From a virus, in the IMG/VR virus record IMGVR_UViG_3300045922_000558, positions 1 to 20,263 of that record: a stretch of 20,263 nt of DNA; one strand, written 5' to 3'. The notes below the pieces were generated by a model. It was not told the DNA's origin and did not search any database. It was given only the letters and a program-made list of their open reading frames with translations. Positions 7,104 through 14,518 of the stretch are shown in pieces. Position numbers and translations under genes: made by a program. The stretch's first letter is position 1, and each line of letters starts with the position of its first letter.

Positions 7104-7123
7104 AGGAAGTAAAGCATAATTTT

Positions 7124-7612
7124 ATGGCAAAATCATACTTCAATATTGATGTACCAGTATCAGATGATGTACATTTTTTCCTTAAACGCAATTACCAAAC
7201 CCAAGAAAGGTTTCAAGACTCAGTATTTTCCAACAAAATTGTGGATCTACTGAGCGAAAAAGGCTCTTACAATACCTGCGGCAATCCTACAGTTTATGAA
7301 AATAAGATTACAGTTCCAATACCTCAATACATTGATAGATACTACAGGACTACATTAACCAATGATAAGGCTTTGCGATTTAACGAATTCGTGATAAATT
7401 ACATCAAGGAATTTATAAGACTGTATGTTATGGCTAATAGCGGAAAATGTCAAATAAAGCAATCCATTAAAGAAGCATTGACAATGCTAAACATAAATGA
7501 CGAAAATCATTTTTCTATGGATCGTATGGTCAAGGACATTTACAGATTCAGAAAAAGACACAATTTAACATACATTGTGAGGATTATTGTCCTTTCAATT
7601 TTAATACTATAA
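7124..7612 (+). CDS. Unknown phage protein, possible late-region regulator
   Basis: This 162-residue protein begins MAKSYFNIDVPVSDDVHFFL. It has a helical C-terminal half (IKEALTMLNINDENHFSMDR ... YRFRKRHNL) that could be a DNA-binding fold, and a short hydrophobic tail (IVRIIVLSILIL). I recognise no family. It is the first gene after the putative origin and the first of the structural block, a usual place for a late activator, but that is positional inference. The hydrophobic tail may be a membrane anchor or the result of a late frameshift. The next gene starts 3 bp after its stop. Confidence 0.55.
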   Translation: MAKSYFNIDVPVSDDVHFFLKRNYQTQERFQDSVFSNKIVDLLSEKGSYNTCGNPTVYENKITVPIPQYIDRYYRTTLTNDKALRFNEFVINYIKEFIRLYVMANSGKCQIKQSIKEALTMLNINDENHFSMDRMVKDIYRFRKRHNLTYIVRIIVLSILIL

Positions 7613-7615
7613 AAA

Positions 7616-9253
7616 ATGAATTTCCCGAAGCTGCATAACTATAATATTGGGTCCATCAAAACTTTTGTTTTTGTTGATGAACAAGGGATAGATCAATGGC
7701 CTGATGTAATTTTAAACACAATGCAATCTTTACCCACGCTAAAAAGTGGATATGTATGGAACCAAGGCTACAGCACACAAGACAGCAAAGGATTAGTAGA
7801 GCGCACAGGTAGAGATAATAAAGGAGTATTGCATACGCATATAATCAGTGGAGTATATCCTCGCATCAATAGCATTGTGACTTCTATTTTCACCAAAATG
7901 CTCAATAAGCGCTACATTGTAGTGGTAGAGGATAACAATGGAGAATCTAGAATATTAGGCAGACCAGGCAACGGATTGAAATTTACATTTGAGGACTCAA
8001 CTCAAGAAAATGCTTCGGGACGAAACAGTTATTCATTTACATTCTCAGGCAATAGTCGCTTCACAGCTCCACATATTTCAGAAATACCAGTAATTCAAAA
8101 CAATTGCGCACCAGCCACATACCAAGTAATTGATCAAAACGAAAACATCTTAGCTTCGGGAACTATACCGAGTGGTGCAGATATGCCAATTCCGGTAACA
8201 GTACCACCAAACTTAGACCAATACACCTGCCAGCAATTAAAAGACGGATTAACTCCTCCGCAGAAGATATGTATAAGAAATAAAGCATATTATACACAGC
8301 CTTTAGATGTTGGCGGTTTTGATTTGATTTTACCTAATATGGGAGTAGGACAAGCTACCTATTCTTCTAATAGATTGGCTTGTGTATATGAACCAACATC
8401 TGAGAGATACTTTATTATGGCAAGAGAAGCGGCATCTAATATCCGAGTTTTTTCAAAATCTTGGAATTTTATTGCAACAATTAATATGCCGACTGGTAAT
8501 AATATGGATTTAAAGGTAGCCAATGGCTTTGTTTGGCGTACGTCTAATAATACTGTAAGTAACCTTACAAAAATTAACCCTAATAACTTAACCATAACCG
8601 AATTTACAAAGCCTGAAAGAGCGGGCAGTATGATTGAGATTGGGGGGAATTTGGTAATTACACCAGCTAATGTAAGTGGACAAATTGACAGAAAGTTATA
8701 TCTATTTAATACTACAACGAATGTATTTACCCAGTTAAATTCAAACGATAGTGTTAGTACCTACATATCAGAAATGGGATATGATGGCGTTAATATCATA
8801 GCATATCAAGGAACGGCTTTAAGTGTGATTTCATTTTACTCTATTTCCGCAAATGCTAATGTTGCTAATATTAACTTTGGAACTGATATTAATATTATAT
8901 CAGCGAATTACGTTCTAAATCAATGGTATATAATTTGCCAAAATCGAATTTTCATAGTCAATCCAACTACTTACGCTATCACTAAGACTATAAGATTTGT
9001 CTTTACCTCTAACACTCAACTAACAAGCAGAAGTTTAGTTTATCAAAATCGTTATATTGTAATAAGCAGCGGTAACAGTATTAGCTACAATATAATTTTT
9101 GATTGTCAAACGGAAAGATTTTTTAATATCTATTTTCAAGCTGTTCCATTCCTTAATGATTTAGGGCAATTATCATTTTTCGGAATAAATAGTAATTTAG
9201 AATTTCCTTCACAACCCTTTGGTGTTTTCGTAATAAATAACTATCAATTATGA
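7616..9253 (+). CDS. Putative phage receptor-binding / tail-tip protein with beta-propeller
   Basis: This 545-residue protein has two apparent parts. The N-terminal ~160 residues are beta-rich. The segment RILGRPGNGLKFTFEDST and, a few residues on, SGRNSYSFTFSGNSRFTAP resemble a domain found in tail-associated proteins of Bacteroidota prophages. From about residue 225 to the end the sequence is a series of beta-strand repeats (RVFSKSWNFIATINM, KLYLFNTTTNVFTQL, RIFIVNPTTYAITKTI) typical of YVTN/kelch-like propellers, rich in N, S and T. This architecture suggests a virion anchor plus a host-recognition module. The gene is followed, with overlaps, by a small protein and an M15 peptidase. No tail structural genes are next to it, which is odd for a tail protein. 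The function is inferred. Confidence 0.55.
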   Translation: MNFPKLHNYNIGSIKTFVFVDEQGIDQWPDVILNTMQSLPTLKSGYVWNQGYSTQDSKGLVERTGRDNKGVLHTHIISGVYPRINSIVTSIFTKMLNKRYIVVVEDNNGESRILGRPGNGLKFTFEDSTQENASGRNSYSFTFSGNSRFTAPHISEIPVIQNNCAPATYQVIDQNENILASGTIPSGADMPIPVTVPPNLDQYTCQQLKDGLTPPQKICIRNKAYYTQPLDVGGFDLILPNMGVGQATYSSNRLACVYEPTSERYFIMAREAASNIRVFSKSWNFIATINMPTGNNMDLKVANGFVWRTSNNTVSNLTKINPNNLTITEFTKPERAGSMIEIGGNLVITPANVSGQIDRKLYLFNTTTNVFTQLNSNDSVSTYISEMGYDGVNIIAYQGTALSVISFYSISANANVANINFGTDINIISANYVLNQWYIICQNRIFIVNPTTYAITKTIRFVFTSNTQLTSRSLVYQNRYIVISSGNSISYNIIFDCQTERFFNIYFQAVPFLNDLGQLSFFGINSNLEFPSQPFGVFVINNYQL

Positions 9254-9426
9254 ATATGACGTTTAATTTAGAAAAAGGCGAGATTATATCTTGGGGCATC
9301 GCAGTAATTAACCCTAATCAACAAGGGGTTGGTTTTGTAAAAAATGTGATTTTGCCCGAAGATTTTAATGGAGTGAATTATTTGTACATCAATAATAATT
9401 TTGTGAAAAATGAGCCAGAAATATAA
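9250..9426 (+). CDS. Unknown small protein (58 aa) overlapping both neighbours
   Basis: A 58-residue frame begins at ATG 9250, overlapping the propeller gene's stop by 4 nt, and ends at 9426, inside the start of the M15 peptidase gene (ATG 9410). The product (MNMTFNLEKGEIISWGIAVI ... KNEPEI) looks like an ordinary globular beta-rich small protein. It fills a gap of about 150 bp in an otherwise tightly packed operon. It may be a chaperone or tail-fibre-associated protein. No family is recognised. Confidence 0.6.
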   Translation: MNMTFNLEKGEIISWGIAVINPNQQGVGFVKNVILPEDFNGVNYLYINNNFVKNEPEI

Positions 9427-9910
9427 CCCAAATGAGAAAGTCGCTACCAACTTTATTATGAGAGAGTTCGTAGAGTGGGCTATCTTAGCCGCACACCCAC
9501 AAGGCAGGGCGGAGAATATAAAAGTTTTTGAATCAAATCCACAAATAAGGCTTAACATCTTAGCGATTGGCAAAGTCGCTCAATCTGTTAGAGACTTCGT
9601 CAATACTAACTTTCCGCAATATGGCGGAATCTTAAGTGTTCGCATTACTTCGGGATTTCGTTGCCGTTGGTGGGAGACGTTACGCAGAAGAAGTGGCACA
9701 TCACAGCACGTACTGGGATGGGCTATTGATATTACCGTTTTCTTAGCTAATAGCAAAGTGCCACTAACCATAGCTCAGCACACCGAAATTATGAAGGCAA
9801 TTTTAGAGGAATACAAAAATCACAATGGAGGACTAGCGTATAAAATTGAAAATGGAGCTTACCATTTCATCCATTTCGATTTAGGAAGTAAACGGCGTTG
9901 GACTTACTAA
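9410..9910 (+). CDS. Peptidase M15 family cell-wall hydrolase (endolysin candidate)
   Basis: This 166-residue protein carries the zinc D-Ala-D-Ala/L-Ala-D-Glu peptidase signature. ITSGFRC occurs at residues 79-85, then SQHVLGWAID with metal-binding His100 and Asp107, and a C-terminal FIHFD with His155 in place of the usual WxHxD metal ligand. The length suits a single-domain M15A peptidase. No signal peptide is present, so as an endolysin it would need a holin, which I do not see in the window. It would cleave peptide cross-links in peptidoglycan, at lysis or during DNA entry. It overlaps the small gene upstream and precedes the head genes. Confidence 0.85.
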   Translation: MSQKYNPNEKVATNFIMREFVEWAILAAHPQGRAENIKVFESNPQIRLNILAIGKVAQSVRDFVNTNFPQYGGILSVRITSGFRCRWWETLRRRSGTSQHVLGWAIDITVFLANSKVPLTIAQHTEIMKAILEEYKNHNGGLAYKIENGAYHFIHFDLGSKRRWTY

Positions 9911-9974
9911 AAAGTCTTGTCCTTTGCCACCTATTAATAAATCTCAAAATTTGTAAGGCAAATAAGCAGAATCA

Positions 9975-10922
9975 ATGAAAAGAGCATTATTCACAGACGA
10001 AACAGTTAATAGATACGGCTTCCGAGTTCTTACTTCGGGTGGCCGCCTTGATGGTTTCAAGAAAAATCCTGTAATGCTATTCAATCACGATCGCTACAGC
10101 AGAGACTATGCCGGACCTATTGGTAAGTGGACGGATTTGAAAGTAGAAGAAAACGCTATCTCTGGTGCTCCTGAATTCGACCTTGAGGACGATTTCGCTA
10201 AGAAAATAGCCAATAAGTGGCAAAAAGGTTTTCTCAATGCTACTTCAATTGGTTTCACTGTGCTTAAGATTAGCACCGATGAAAAGGATATGCTACCAGG
10301 GCAGCGTTATGGAACTATAACAGAGTGGGAACTTAAAGAAGTTTCCATTGTAGATATTCCTGCCAACAAAAATGCATTAAAGCTTTACGACAAAGAAGGC
10401 AACGAAATAAAGCTAGATGACGAGACTGAGTTGATGAAGCTCGGTTTTGTGCCACAAAAAAAGGATAATCAAAAACCAAATACAATGAAAATCATTCTGA
10501 AAAAAGCTCAAGAAGCTGCTTTGGCTTTTTTCGGTACTTCTGTTCCCGATGGAAAAGATAGTATTGAAAAAGAGCTTTCTGAGCAAGAGGTTGAAAACTT
10601 TAATGCTAAGCTCCGAGAGTTTAAAGAAAATGAGCAAAAGTTGGCTGACTTGAACACTAAGTTGCAGATTGCTCAGACTAAGCTCAGTGATACTGAGGCT
10701 AAGTTGGGTACTGCCAACACTTCGTTGTCTCAGAAAGACACCAAAATACAGCAGCTTAAGGACAAAGTTGCAAGTCTTGAAAAGAAAACTGTTCCACCAT
10801 CAGGAGCTGAAGGCGGTGCCGGAGGTAATGAGGACGGAAAAGAACTTTCTTGGATGGAAGATCCAAAACAAAAAAACCTATCGTTTAACCAACAAGCCCT
10901 CGAGTTGCTCGGAGGTATTTAA
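9975..10922 (+). CDS. HK97-type prohead protease fused to coiled-coil scaffold
   Basis: Residues 1-150 match the HK97/U35 prohead protease pattern. His38 lies in LFNHDR, Ser91 in NATSIGF, and an acidic-rich ELKEVSIVDIPANK (119-132) corresponds to the family's conserved 'EVSlVd.PAn' strand. Residues about 200-272 form a long K/Q/E-rich coiled coil (LREFKENEQKLADLNTKLQI), and the end is a glycine-rich linker plus a short conserved tail (LSWMEDPKQK). The combination suggests a self-cleaving protease-scaffold that directs capsid assembly and is then removed. It lies immediately upstream of the major capsid gene (15 bp gap), as usual. The start ATG 9975 is the first one that preserves the protease N-terminus. 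Confidence 0.8.
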   Translation: MKRALFTDETVNRYGFRVLTSGGRLDGFKKNPVMLFNHDRYSRDYAGPIGKWTDLKVEENAISGAPEFDLEDDFAKKIANKWQKGFLNATSIGFTVLKISTDEKDMLPGQRYGTITEWELKEVSIVDIPANKNALKLYDKEGNEIKLDDETELMKLGFVPQKKDNQKPNTMKIILKKAQEAALAFFGTSVPDGKDSIEKELSEQEVENFNAKLREFKENEQKLADLNTKLQIAQTKLSDTEAKLGTANTSLSQKDTKIQQLKDKVASLEKKTVPPSGAEGGAGGNEDGKELSWMEDPKQKNLSFNQQALELLGGI

Positions 10923-10937
10923 TCACTTAATTGTAAA

Positions 10938-12122
10938 ATGAAAACTTCATTCAAAATCCTTAGTCTTGCCTTATTCCTTTTTATGGGATTTGTAGGCGTA
11001 AATTATGCCACCGATAGCACACCTGTAGCCACAGTGTTTGTGATTGGATTGGGTGCTGCTTCCTTAATCGCTAAACCTAGCGGTGCTTTCTTTGCTACTG
11101 GTATAGATGTAGATGATCTTAAAGAGGCTTTTGGAGCTTATTATATTAACGCTGGACAGAATATGAAGCGTTTGATGAATAAGATTCGAGAAACAACTGT
11201 TTTACAAAGTTATGCTAAGCCGATTATTACAACCGATACAACATTTAGGGCAGGCAATACTACTATGACAGAGGTTATTCAGGCTTTTCAGAAAACTTGG
11301 ACAGCAAAGGGTAAACAAACTATTCGTCCGGTTGAAAATAAGTTGTACAATATAAAAGCAGATATAGAATTATATCCTGATGAAATTGTGGCATCTTGGG
11401 CTGGTTTCCTTGATTCAATTGATGAGAATGACAGAAGTAAATGGCCTTTAATTCGTTATATGCTCGAAATGGATGTTGCTCCACAAATTCAAGAGGACTT
11501 GGAAATGAAAGCTCATTATAACGGTGAGTATGAAGAACCTGTTGATGGCGAGCCTGGAGCTGCGCAAAAATCTATGAACGGAGTTCGTAAGATTGTTCAG
11601 CTAGGTTTGGATAATGAAAAACAACCTATTTCTCCTTTGGCATTGGGAGCTATCACCAATTCTAATATCTTCGATAAGGTAGAAGAAACGATGGATATCA
11701 TCCCTAAAGTATTAACAAGAAAACCCGGTGGTTTATTGTTTATGAGCGAAAACAACCGTTTAGCTTACTTGAGAAAGCGTCGTGACCTTTATGGTGACAA
11801 TGTGGACTATAAGGCTGATAAAAATCATCCTGACTACTTTACTAATGTTGAGATTGTAGGCATCCCCGGTATTGAAAATGAACAAGATATCATTTTTGTT
11901 CACAGAAATAACTTCTTGCACATTAAGAGAGGTACTCTTCAGTACAATAAGCCGCCAAAGATTGAGACATTAAAGCGTCAAGTGTTCTTGATGACTGACT
12001 GGTGGGAAGGTTTCGGTTTCCATTACAACGAAATGGTGTTTGCTCAGTTAGGAACTGAAACATCAGGTTCGGGTAGTGCTTCAGGTGGTGGTTCTGGTTC
12101 AGGTTCTGCATCAGGAAGCTAA
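10938..12122 (+). CDS. HK97-fold major capsid protein with hydrophobic N-terminus and Gly-Ser tail
   Basis: This 394-residue protein follows the protease-scaffold. From about residue 55 it has the character of Bacteroidota phage capsid proteins: a helical N-arm (VDDLKEAFGAYYINAGQNMK), a beta-rich core, and a C-terminal segment TLKRQVFLMTDWWEGFGFHY before FAQLG. The first 50 residues are unusual. There is a basic MKTSFK, a hydrophobic stretch LSLALFLFMGFVGVNYA resembling a signal peptide, and a second one, VATVFVIGLGAASLIA. These may be a pro-sequence removed by the prohead protease, or they may anchor prohead assembly to the membrane. The last 19 residues are only Gly, Ser and Ala, a flexible exposed tail. 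A strong terminator follows. Confidence 0.75.
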   Translation: MKTSFKILSLALFLFMGFVGVNYATDSTPVATVFVIGLGAASLIAKPSGAFFATGIDVDDLKEAFGAYYINAGQNMKRLMNKIRETTVLQSYAKPIITTDTTFRAGNTTMTEVIQAFQKTWTAKGKQTIRPVENKLYNIKADIELYPDEIVASWAGFLDSIDENDRSKWPLIRYMLEMDVAPQIQEDLEMKAHYNGEYEEPVDGEPGAAQKSMNGVRKIVQLGLDNEKQPISPLALGAITNSNIFDKVEETMDIIPKVLTRKPGGLLFMSENNRLAYLRKRRDLYGDNVDYKADKNHPDYFTNVEIVGIPGIENEQDIIFVHRNNFLHIKRGTLQYNKPPKIETLKRQVFLMTDWWEGFGFHYNEMVFAQLGTETSGSGSASGGGSGSGSASGS

Positions 12123-12135
12123 AAATAAAAACATA

Positions 12136-12162
12136 GGGCAGGGGGTTCGCTCCCTGCTTTTT
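12136..12162 (+). terminator. Rho-independent terminator after the capsid gene
   Basis: GCAGGG (12138-12143) pairs with CCCTGC (12152-12157), extended inward by a G-T and a G-C pair that close a TTCG tetraloop. TTTTT follows. It lies 16 bp after the capsid stop and would reduce transcription of the next gene relative to the capsid gene. Confidence 0.85.
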
Positions 12163-12189
12163 CAATAAACCTTTTAAAAAATTAGCGCT

Positions 12190-12723
12190 ATGCTTAAGGA
12201 CATCAAAAAAACAAGTTTCAAAAATATGGGTGGAATCCCATCCAAAGTCTATTTTGCTGACAAAGAAGATATTGCGGTTTTCCCAACTCTTCCTTCAAAC
12301 CCTGCTGACTTAGACGAAATTGCAGTTCTTACAGGTGACTTCCAGATGAAGCCAGGAAAGAAATTTCACGAGCTTTACGTTACAGTTGATACCTCAGGAC
12401 TTGCTAATGAAGATCAAGGGGAAGTGGACGGAATGTCATTCAAGCCTGTTCTTAACATCTTTCACCCTGGATTGGGTAAAGAAATTCAAGGTTTTGTGTC
12501 TTACACCAATAACCGAGATATGGTATTCGTTGCTCCTGATGCAGAAGGAGTATTAAGAGTGGTAGGTTCTGATTTGTACCCTGCACGCAAGCAAGCGGGT
12601 GACGGTGCCAACACAGGACAAGCAGCAGCAGATAGAAAGGGAGTGAATCTTCAATTCTTCTCTTATGGCAATACGCCTGCGCCTATCTACGAAGGAACTA
12701 TTCCTTTGACTCCTGCGGTTTAA
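12190..12723 (+). CDS. Phage structural protein (head decoration or tail tube candidate)
   Basis: This 177-residue protein begins MLKDIKKTSFKNMGGIPSKV and is predicted to be beta-rich. VLTGDFQMKPGKKFHELYVT, DQGEVDGMSFKPVLNIFHPG and the terminal AADRKG ... TPAPIYEG resemble a family of virion proteins encoded after the capsid gene in Bacteroidota prophages, which I recall without a firm functional name. Both a head decoration protein and a tail tube protein are possible. Directly after its TAA (12721-12723) the same frame reads GSGSGS and then a second TAA (12742-12744), echoing the Gly-Ser tail of the capsid protein. A stop-codon mutation or read-through extension is therefore possible. Confidence 0.6.
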   Translation: MLKDIKKTSFKNMGGIPSKVYFADKEDIAVFPTLPSNPADLDEIAVLTGDFQMKPGKKFHELYVTVDTSGLANEDQGEVDGMSFKPVLNIFHPGLGKEIQGFVSYTNNRDMVFVAPDAEGVLRVVGSDLYPARKQAGDGANTGQAAADRKGVNLQFFSYGNTPAPIYEGTIPLTPAV

Positions 12724-12747
12724 GGTTCAGGTTCAGGTTCTTAATCT

Positions 12748-13059
12748 TTGTGTAAGGTGAGTTGTTTATTCATAGTTAGTGGTATCAAGCCCGGGAAGGT
12801 AATCTTCTCGGGTTTTGGTATTGTTGATTTTTCAAAAAAACTTTGCCCGGTTTTTCTTCATAATCTTCCAAAAGTTTACCACCAATATTCCGACCTCGGG
12901 AAAAAGGTTTTTATTACTAAGGACCTTACACGCAATGAAATCATTGCTTTAATCAAAAAAGCGCAACACATTGATTTTGTGAAATATTTAGCTTCTCTTT
13001 CTTCCCTTAAATCTGTTCAAACTGCCGCCAATTTAAAGCTACAAAAACTCAATGGTTGA
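12748..13059 (+). CDS. Unknown small phage protein, uncertain start
   Basis: The frame is open from a TTG at 12748, but the first ~25 codons span a stable hairpin (12787-12815) and translate into unlikely sequence. Convincing coding begins around 12840 with VYHQYSDLGKKVFITKDLTR followed by EIIALIKKAQ. An ATT at 12820 (IVDFSKK) could be the true start. The product is about 80-100 residues, helical and basic at the end (KLQKLNG). It overlaps the next gene by 8 nt and lies in the same frame as the structural protein upstream, separated by two TAA codons. No family is recognised. A tail-assembly-chaperone role is conceivable from position after a possible tube protein, with no sequence support. 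Confidence 0.45.
   Translation: MCKVSCLFIVSGIKPGKVIFSGFGIVDFSKKLCPVFLHNLPKVYHQYSDLGKKVFITKDLTRNEIIALIKKAQHIDFVKYLASLSSLKSVQTAANLKLQKLNG
12787..12816 (+). terminator. Stable hairpin with short T-run, terminator or attenuator
   Basis: A 12-bp stem (AAGCCCGGGAAG against CTTCTCGGGTTT, with two G-T pairs) closes a 5-nt GTAAT loop and ends in TTTT. It lies about 40 nt past the second stop of the 177-aa structural gene and most likely terminates or attenuates that transcript. Confidence 0.6.
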
Positions 13060-13816
13060 TGTTGTATATTTCTATAAGGCGCAATATGCTAGATGGAACG
13101 AGTTACTGTACTCGCTTCGTGCATTAACTACCAACCTTAAAGGCTATAGAAATATATACTTTTGTGCTGATCTTCCTGCATTCAAAACACAAAACATAAT
13201 TAAAATTCCTTTTTCCTACAATGTAGGAAAAACAGATTATCCAAGCTGTCATAACACTAATCGAAAGATATATATGATTAGTAATATGGATGAATTAACT
13301 GATGATGTTATTCTTATGAATGACGATATTTATATTAACAAAGAAACACACGTTGATAATTATATATTAACTCCTTTTCTTGAGAAGGTTAACGTAAATG
13401 AGTCATCAATGAGAAGTTCTAGGAAATATATTCAACTCTTATATAAAACTTTTACTTATCTTAAATCCATTGGTATTGATAAACCTTACAATTTTGAGAC
13501 TCACACACCAATGAGGTTTAATAGAATTCTTATGAAAAATCTGATTGATGAACATGATTTAATTAATGATCCTAAGATTAGATGGACTATGTATTACAAC
13601 TTACTTCAATTTTATCATAGTCCTATTACTCCAGAATACAAAGCTTGCTTTTATGGACATTTCTCCAACGTTTCATTCGGCAATATGCCTTATGATCAGT
13701 TAAAAAAAATATGCGACAATGCTCAGCACATCAATCACGATGATGCCGGACTTACAGGAGAACTTAAAAGATACTTAAGAGAAAAATACAGCGAGAAGTG
13801 TCCGCTTGAATTGTAG
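13052..13816 (+). CDS. Stealth-like sugar-phosphate transferase / glycosyltransferase
   Basis: This 254-residue protein shows the pattern of Stealth/capsular polysaccharide phosphotransferase proteins. It has an N-terminal strand (VDVVYFY), RWNELLYSLRALTTNLKGYR at residues 14-33 matching the family's 'ELrYSLRSl...v..I', and VILMNDDIYI at 86-95, whose NDD is the DxD-like metal/nucleotide site. ETHTPMRFNR at 149-158 corresponds to the conserved 'H.P..' motif of the third region. Known members transfer hexose-1-phosphate in polysaccharide synthesis. Here the gene sits between head genes and the packaging operon and is coupled to the preceding small gene, so it may glycosylate a virion or host surface component. 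That substrate is inference. Confidence 0.65.
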   Translation: MVDVVYFYKAQYARWNELLYSLRALTTNLKGYRNIYFCADLPAFKTQNIIKIPFSYNVGKTDYPSCHNTNRKIYMISNMDELTDDVILMNDDIYINKETHVDNYILTPFLEKVNVNESSMRSSRKYIQLLYKTFTYLKSIGIDKPYNFETHTPMRFNRILMKNLIDEHDLINDPKIRWTMYYNLLQFYHSPITPEYKACFYGHFSNVSFGNMPYDQLKKICDNAQHINHDDAGLTGELKRYLREKYSEKCPLEL

Positions 13817-13819
13817 TCC

Positions 13820-13850
13820 TTTGTTGGAAATTTCCCATTTCATACTTTTG
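13820..13850 (+). promoter_or_regulatory. Bacteroidota-type promoter for the packaging operon
   Basis: TTTG (13820-13823), a 19-nt spacer and TACTTTTG (13843-13850) match the Bacteroidota housekeeping sigma consensus TTTG-N19-TAnnTTTG exactly. Transcription would start near 13857, about 25 nt before the ATG at 13882. Confidence 0.75.
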
Positions 13851-13881
13851 AGTATTAATTTATAAACTAAATTTATATTTT

Positions 13882-14508
13882 ATGGAAAATGCTATTTCTC
13901 AATGGATAAAAAACGGTAAAGACTTGCGAAAAGGTTGTGATTTGTTGTTGCAACTTAATCCACGTATGTATAGATTGGTGAAAATTATCATCCAACGCAA
14001 TGATCTTGCTTCGCTCGAATATGAGTTGAGTAAGTTCGCTCAAACTAAAGCTTTGCAGAGTTTTAATAAATATGTTAGTAAAATAGCTTCTCAAGCTAAT
14101 AAGGTTTCCAAAGAAGCTGTAATATCCGGGCAACAGGCCAATAAGTTGAGAATGATTCAAAAGCTTTCCAACCAAAAAGCGGTACTTCATACCAAGTTGG
14201 CAGAAATCAAAGGCAATACCCCCAAAGAGAAAACTGAGCGCTCTAAGATTATGGCAGAAATGGACTTGATTTCTGAAAACTTAGATGTGTTGACAGGAAA
14301 AAAAGAAGCGCCGAAAGAAGAAGTACCATTGGAAGAGCAGCCTAAAGATGAATTGGTAAGAGAACAGGCGAGACTTCGCTCCAAAATCAGCAAAAAAAAA
14401 ACTAAGATTAAGAAAACTACCGATGAAGCCGAAAAAGCCAAAGTAGAAGCCGAACTCCAAGAGCTTCAAGATTCATTAAGTAAAGTTACTTTGTTGCTTG
14501 CAAACTAA
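13882..14508 (+). CDS. Lysine-rich coiled-coil phage protein of unknown function
   Basis: This 208-residue protein (MENAISQWIKNGKDLRKGCD...) is almost wholly helical. The N-terminal half is compact (LLLQLNPRMYRLVKIIIQRN), followed by two coiled-coil stretches separated by a Pro/Glu-rich linker (APKEEVPLEEQPKDE) at about residues 143-157, then a very basic helix (SKISKKKTKIKKTTDEAEKA). I recognise no family. As first gene of the packaging operon behind its own promoter it might be a head-assembly or scaffold-like factor or bind DNA, but this is positional inference. The next gene begins 10 bp after its stop. Confidence 0.6.
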   Translation: MENAISQWIKNGKDLRKGCDLLLQLNPRMYRLVKIIIQRNDLASLEYELSKFAQTKALQSFNKYVSKIASQANKVSKEAVISGQQANKLRMIQKLSNQKAVLHTKLAEIKGNTPKEKTERSKIMAEMDLISENLDVLTGKKEAPKEEVPLEEQPKDELVREQARLRSKISKKKTKIKKTTDEAEKAKVEAELQELQDSLSKVTLLLAN

Positions 14509-14518
14509 AATAGCATTG

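Larger units (their letters stand above)
6646..7123. other. Iteron-rich non-coding region, putative replication origin
   Basis: This gene-free stretch holds ten copies of the hexamer CGGAAC or its complement GTTCCG within 350 bp. Forward copies lie at 6722, 6960, 6970, 6979, 6989, 6998 and 7006; reverse copies at 6662, 6894 and 6902. The six at 6960-7011 are spaced 10, 9, 10, 9 and 8 bp apart, close to one helical turn. A 14-bp perfect inverted repeat joins 6894-6907 with 6998-7011. Between the clusters lies a very AT-rich segment (6911-6955), and another follows (7056-7100). Iterons flanking AT-rich DNA directly after a replication ATPase gene are the classic layout of a phage or plasmid origin. 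The repeats could instead be regulator sites for the gene at 7124. Confidence 0.6.

Noticed and set aside
858-12744. Genome-wide reassignment of TAA as a sense codon
   Set aside because: Most genes here end sensibly in TAA (for example at 6645, 7612, 9910, 10922 and 12122), with overlaps and terminators that fit true stops.
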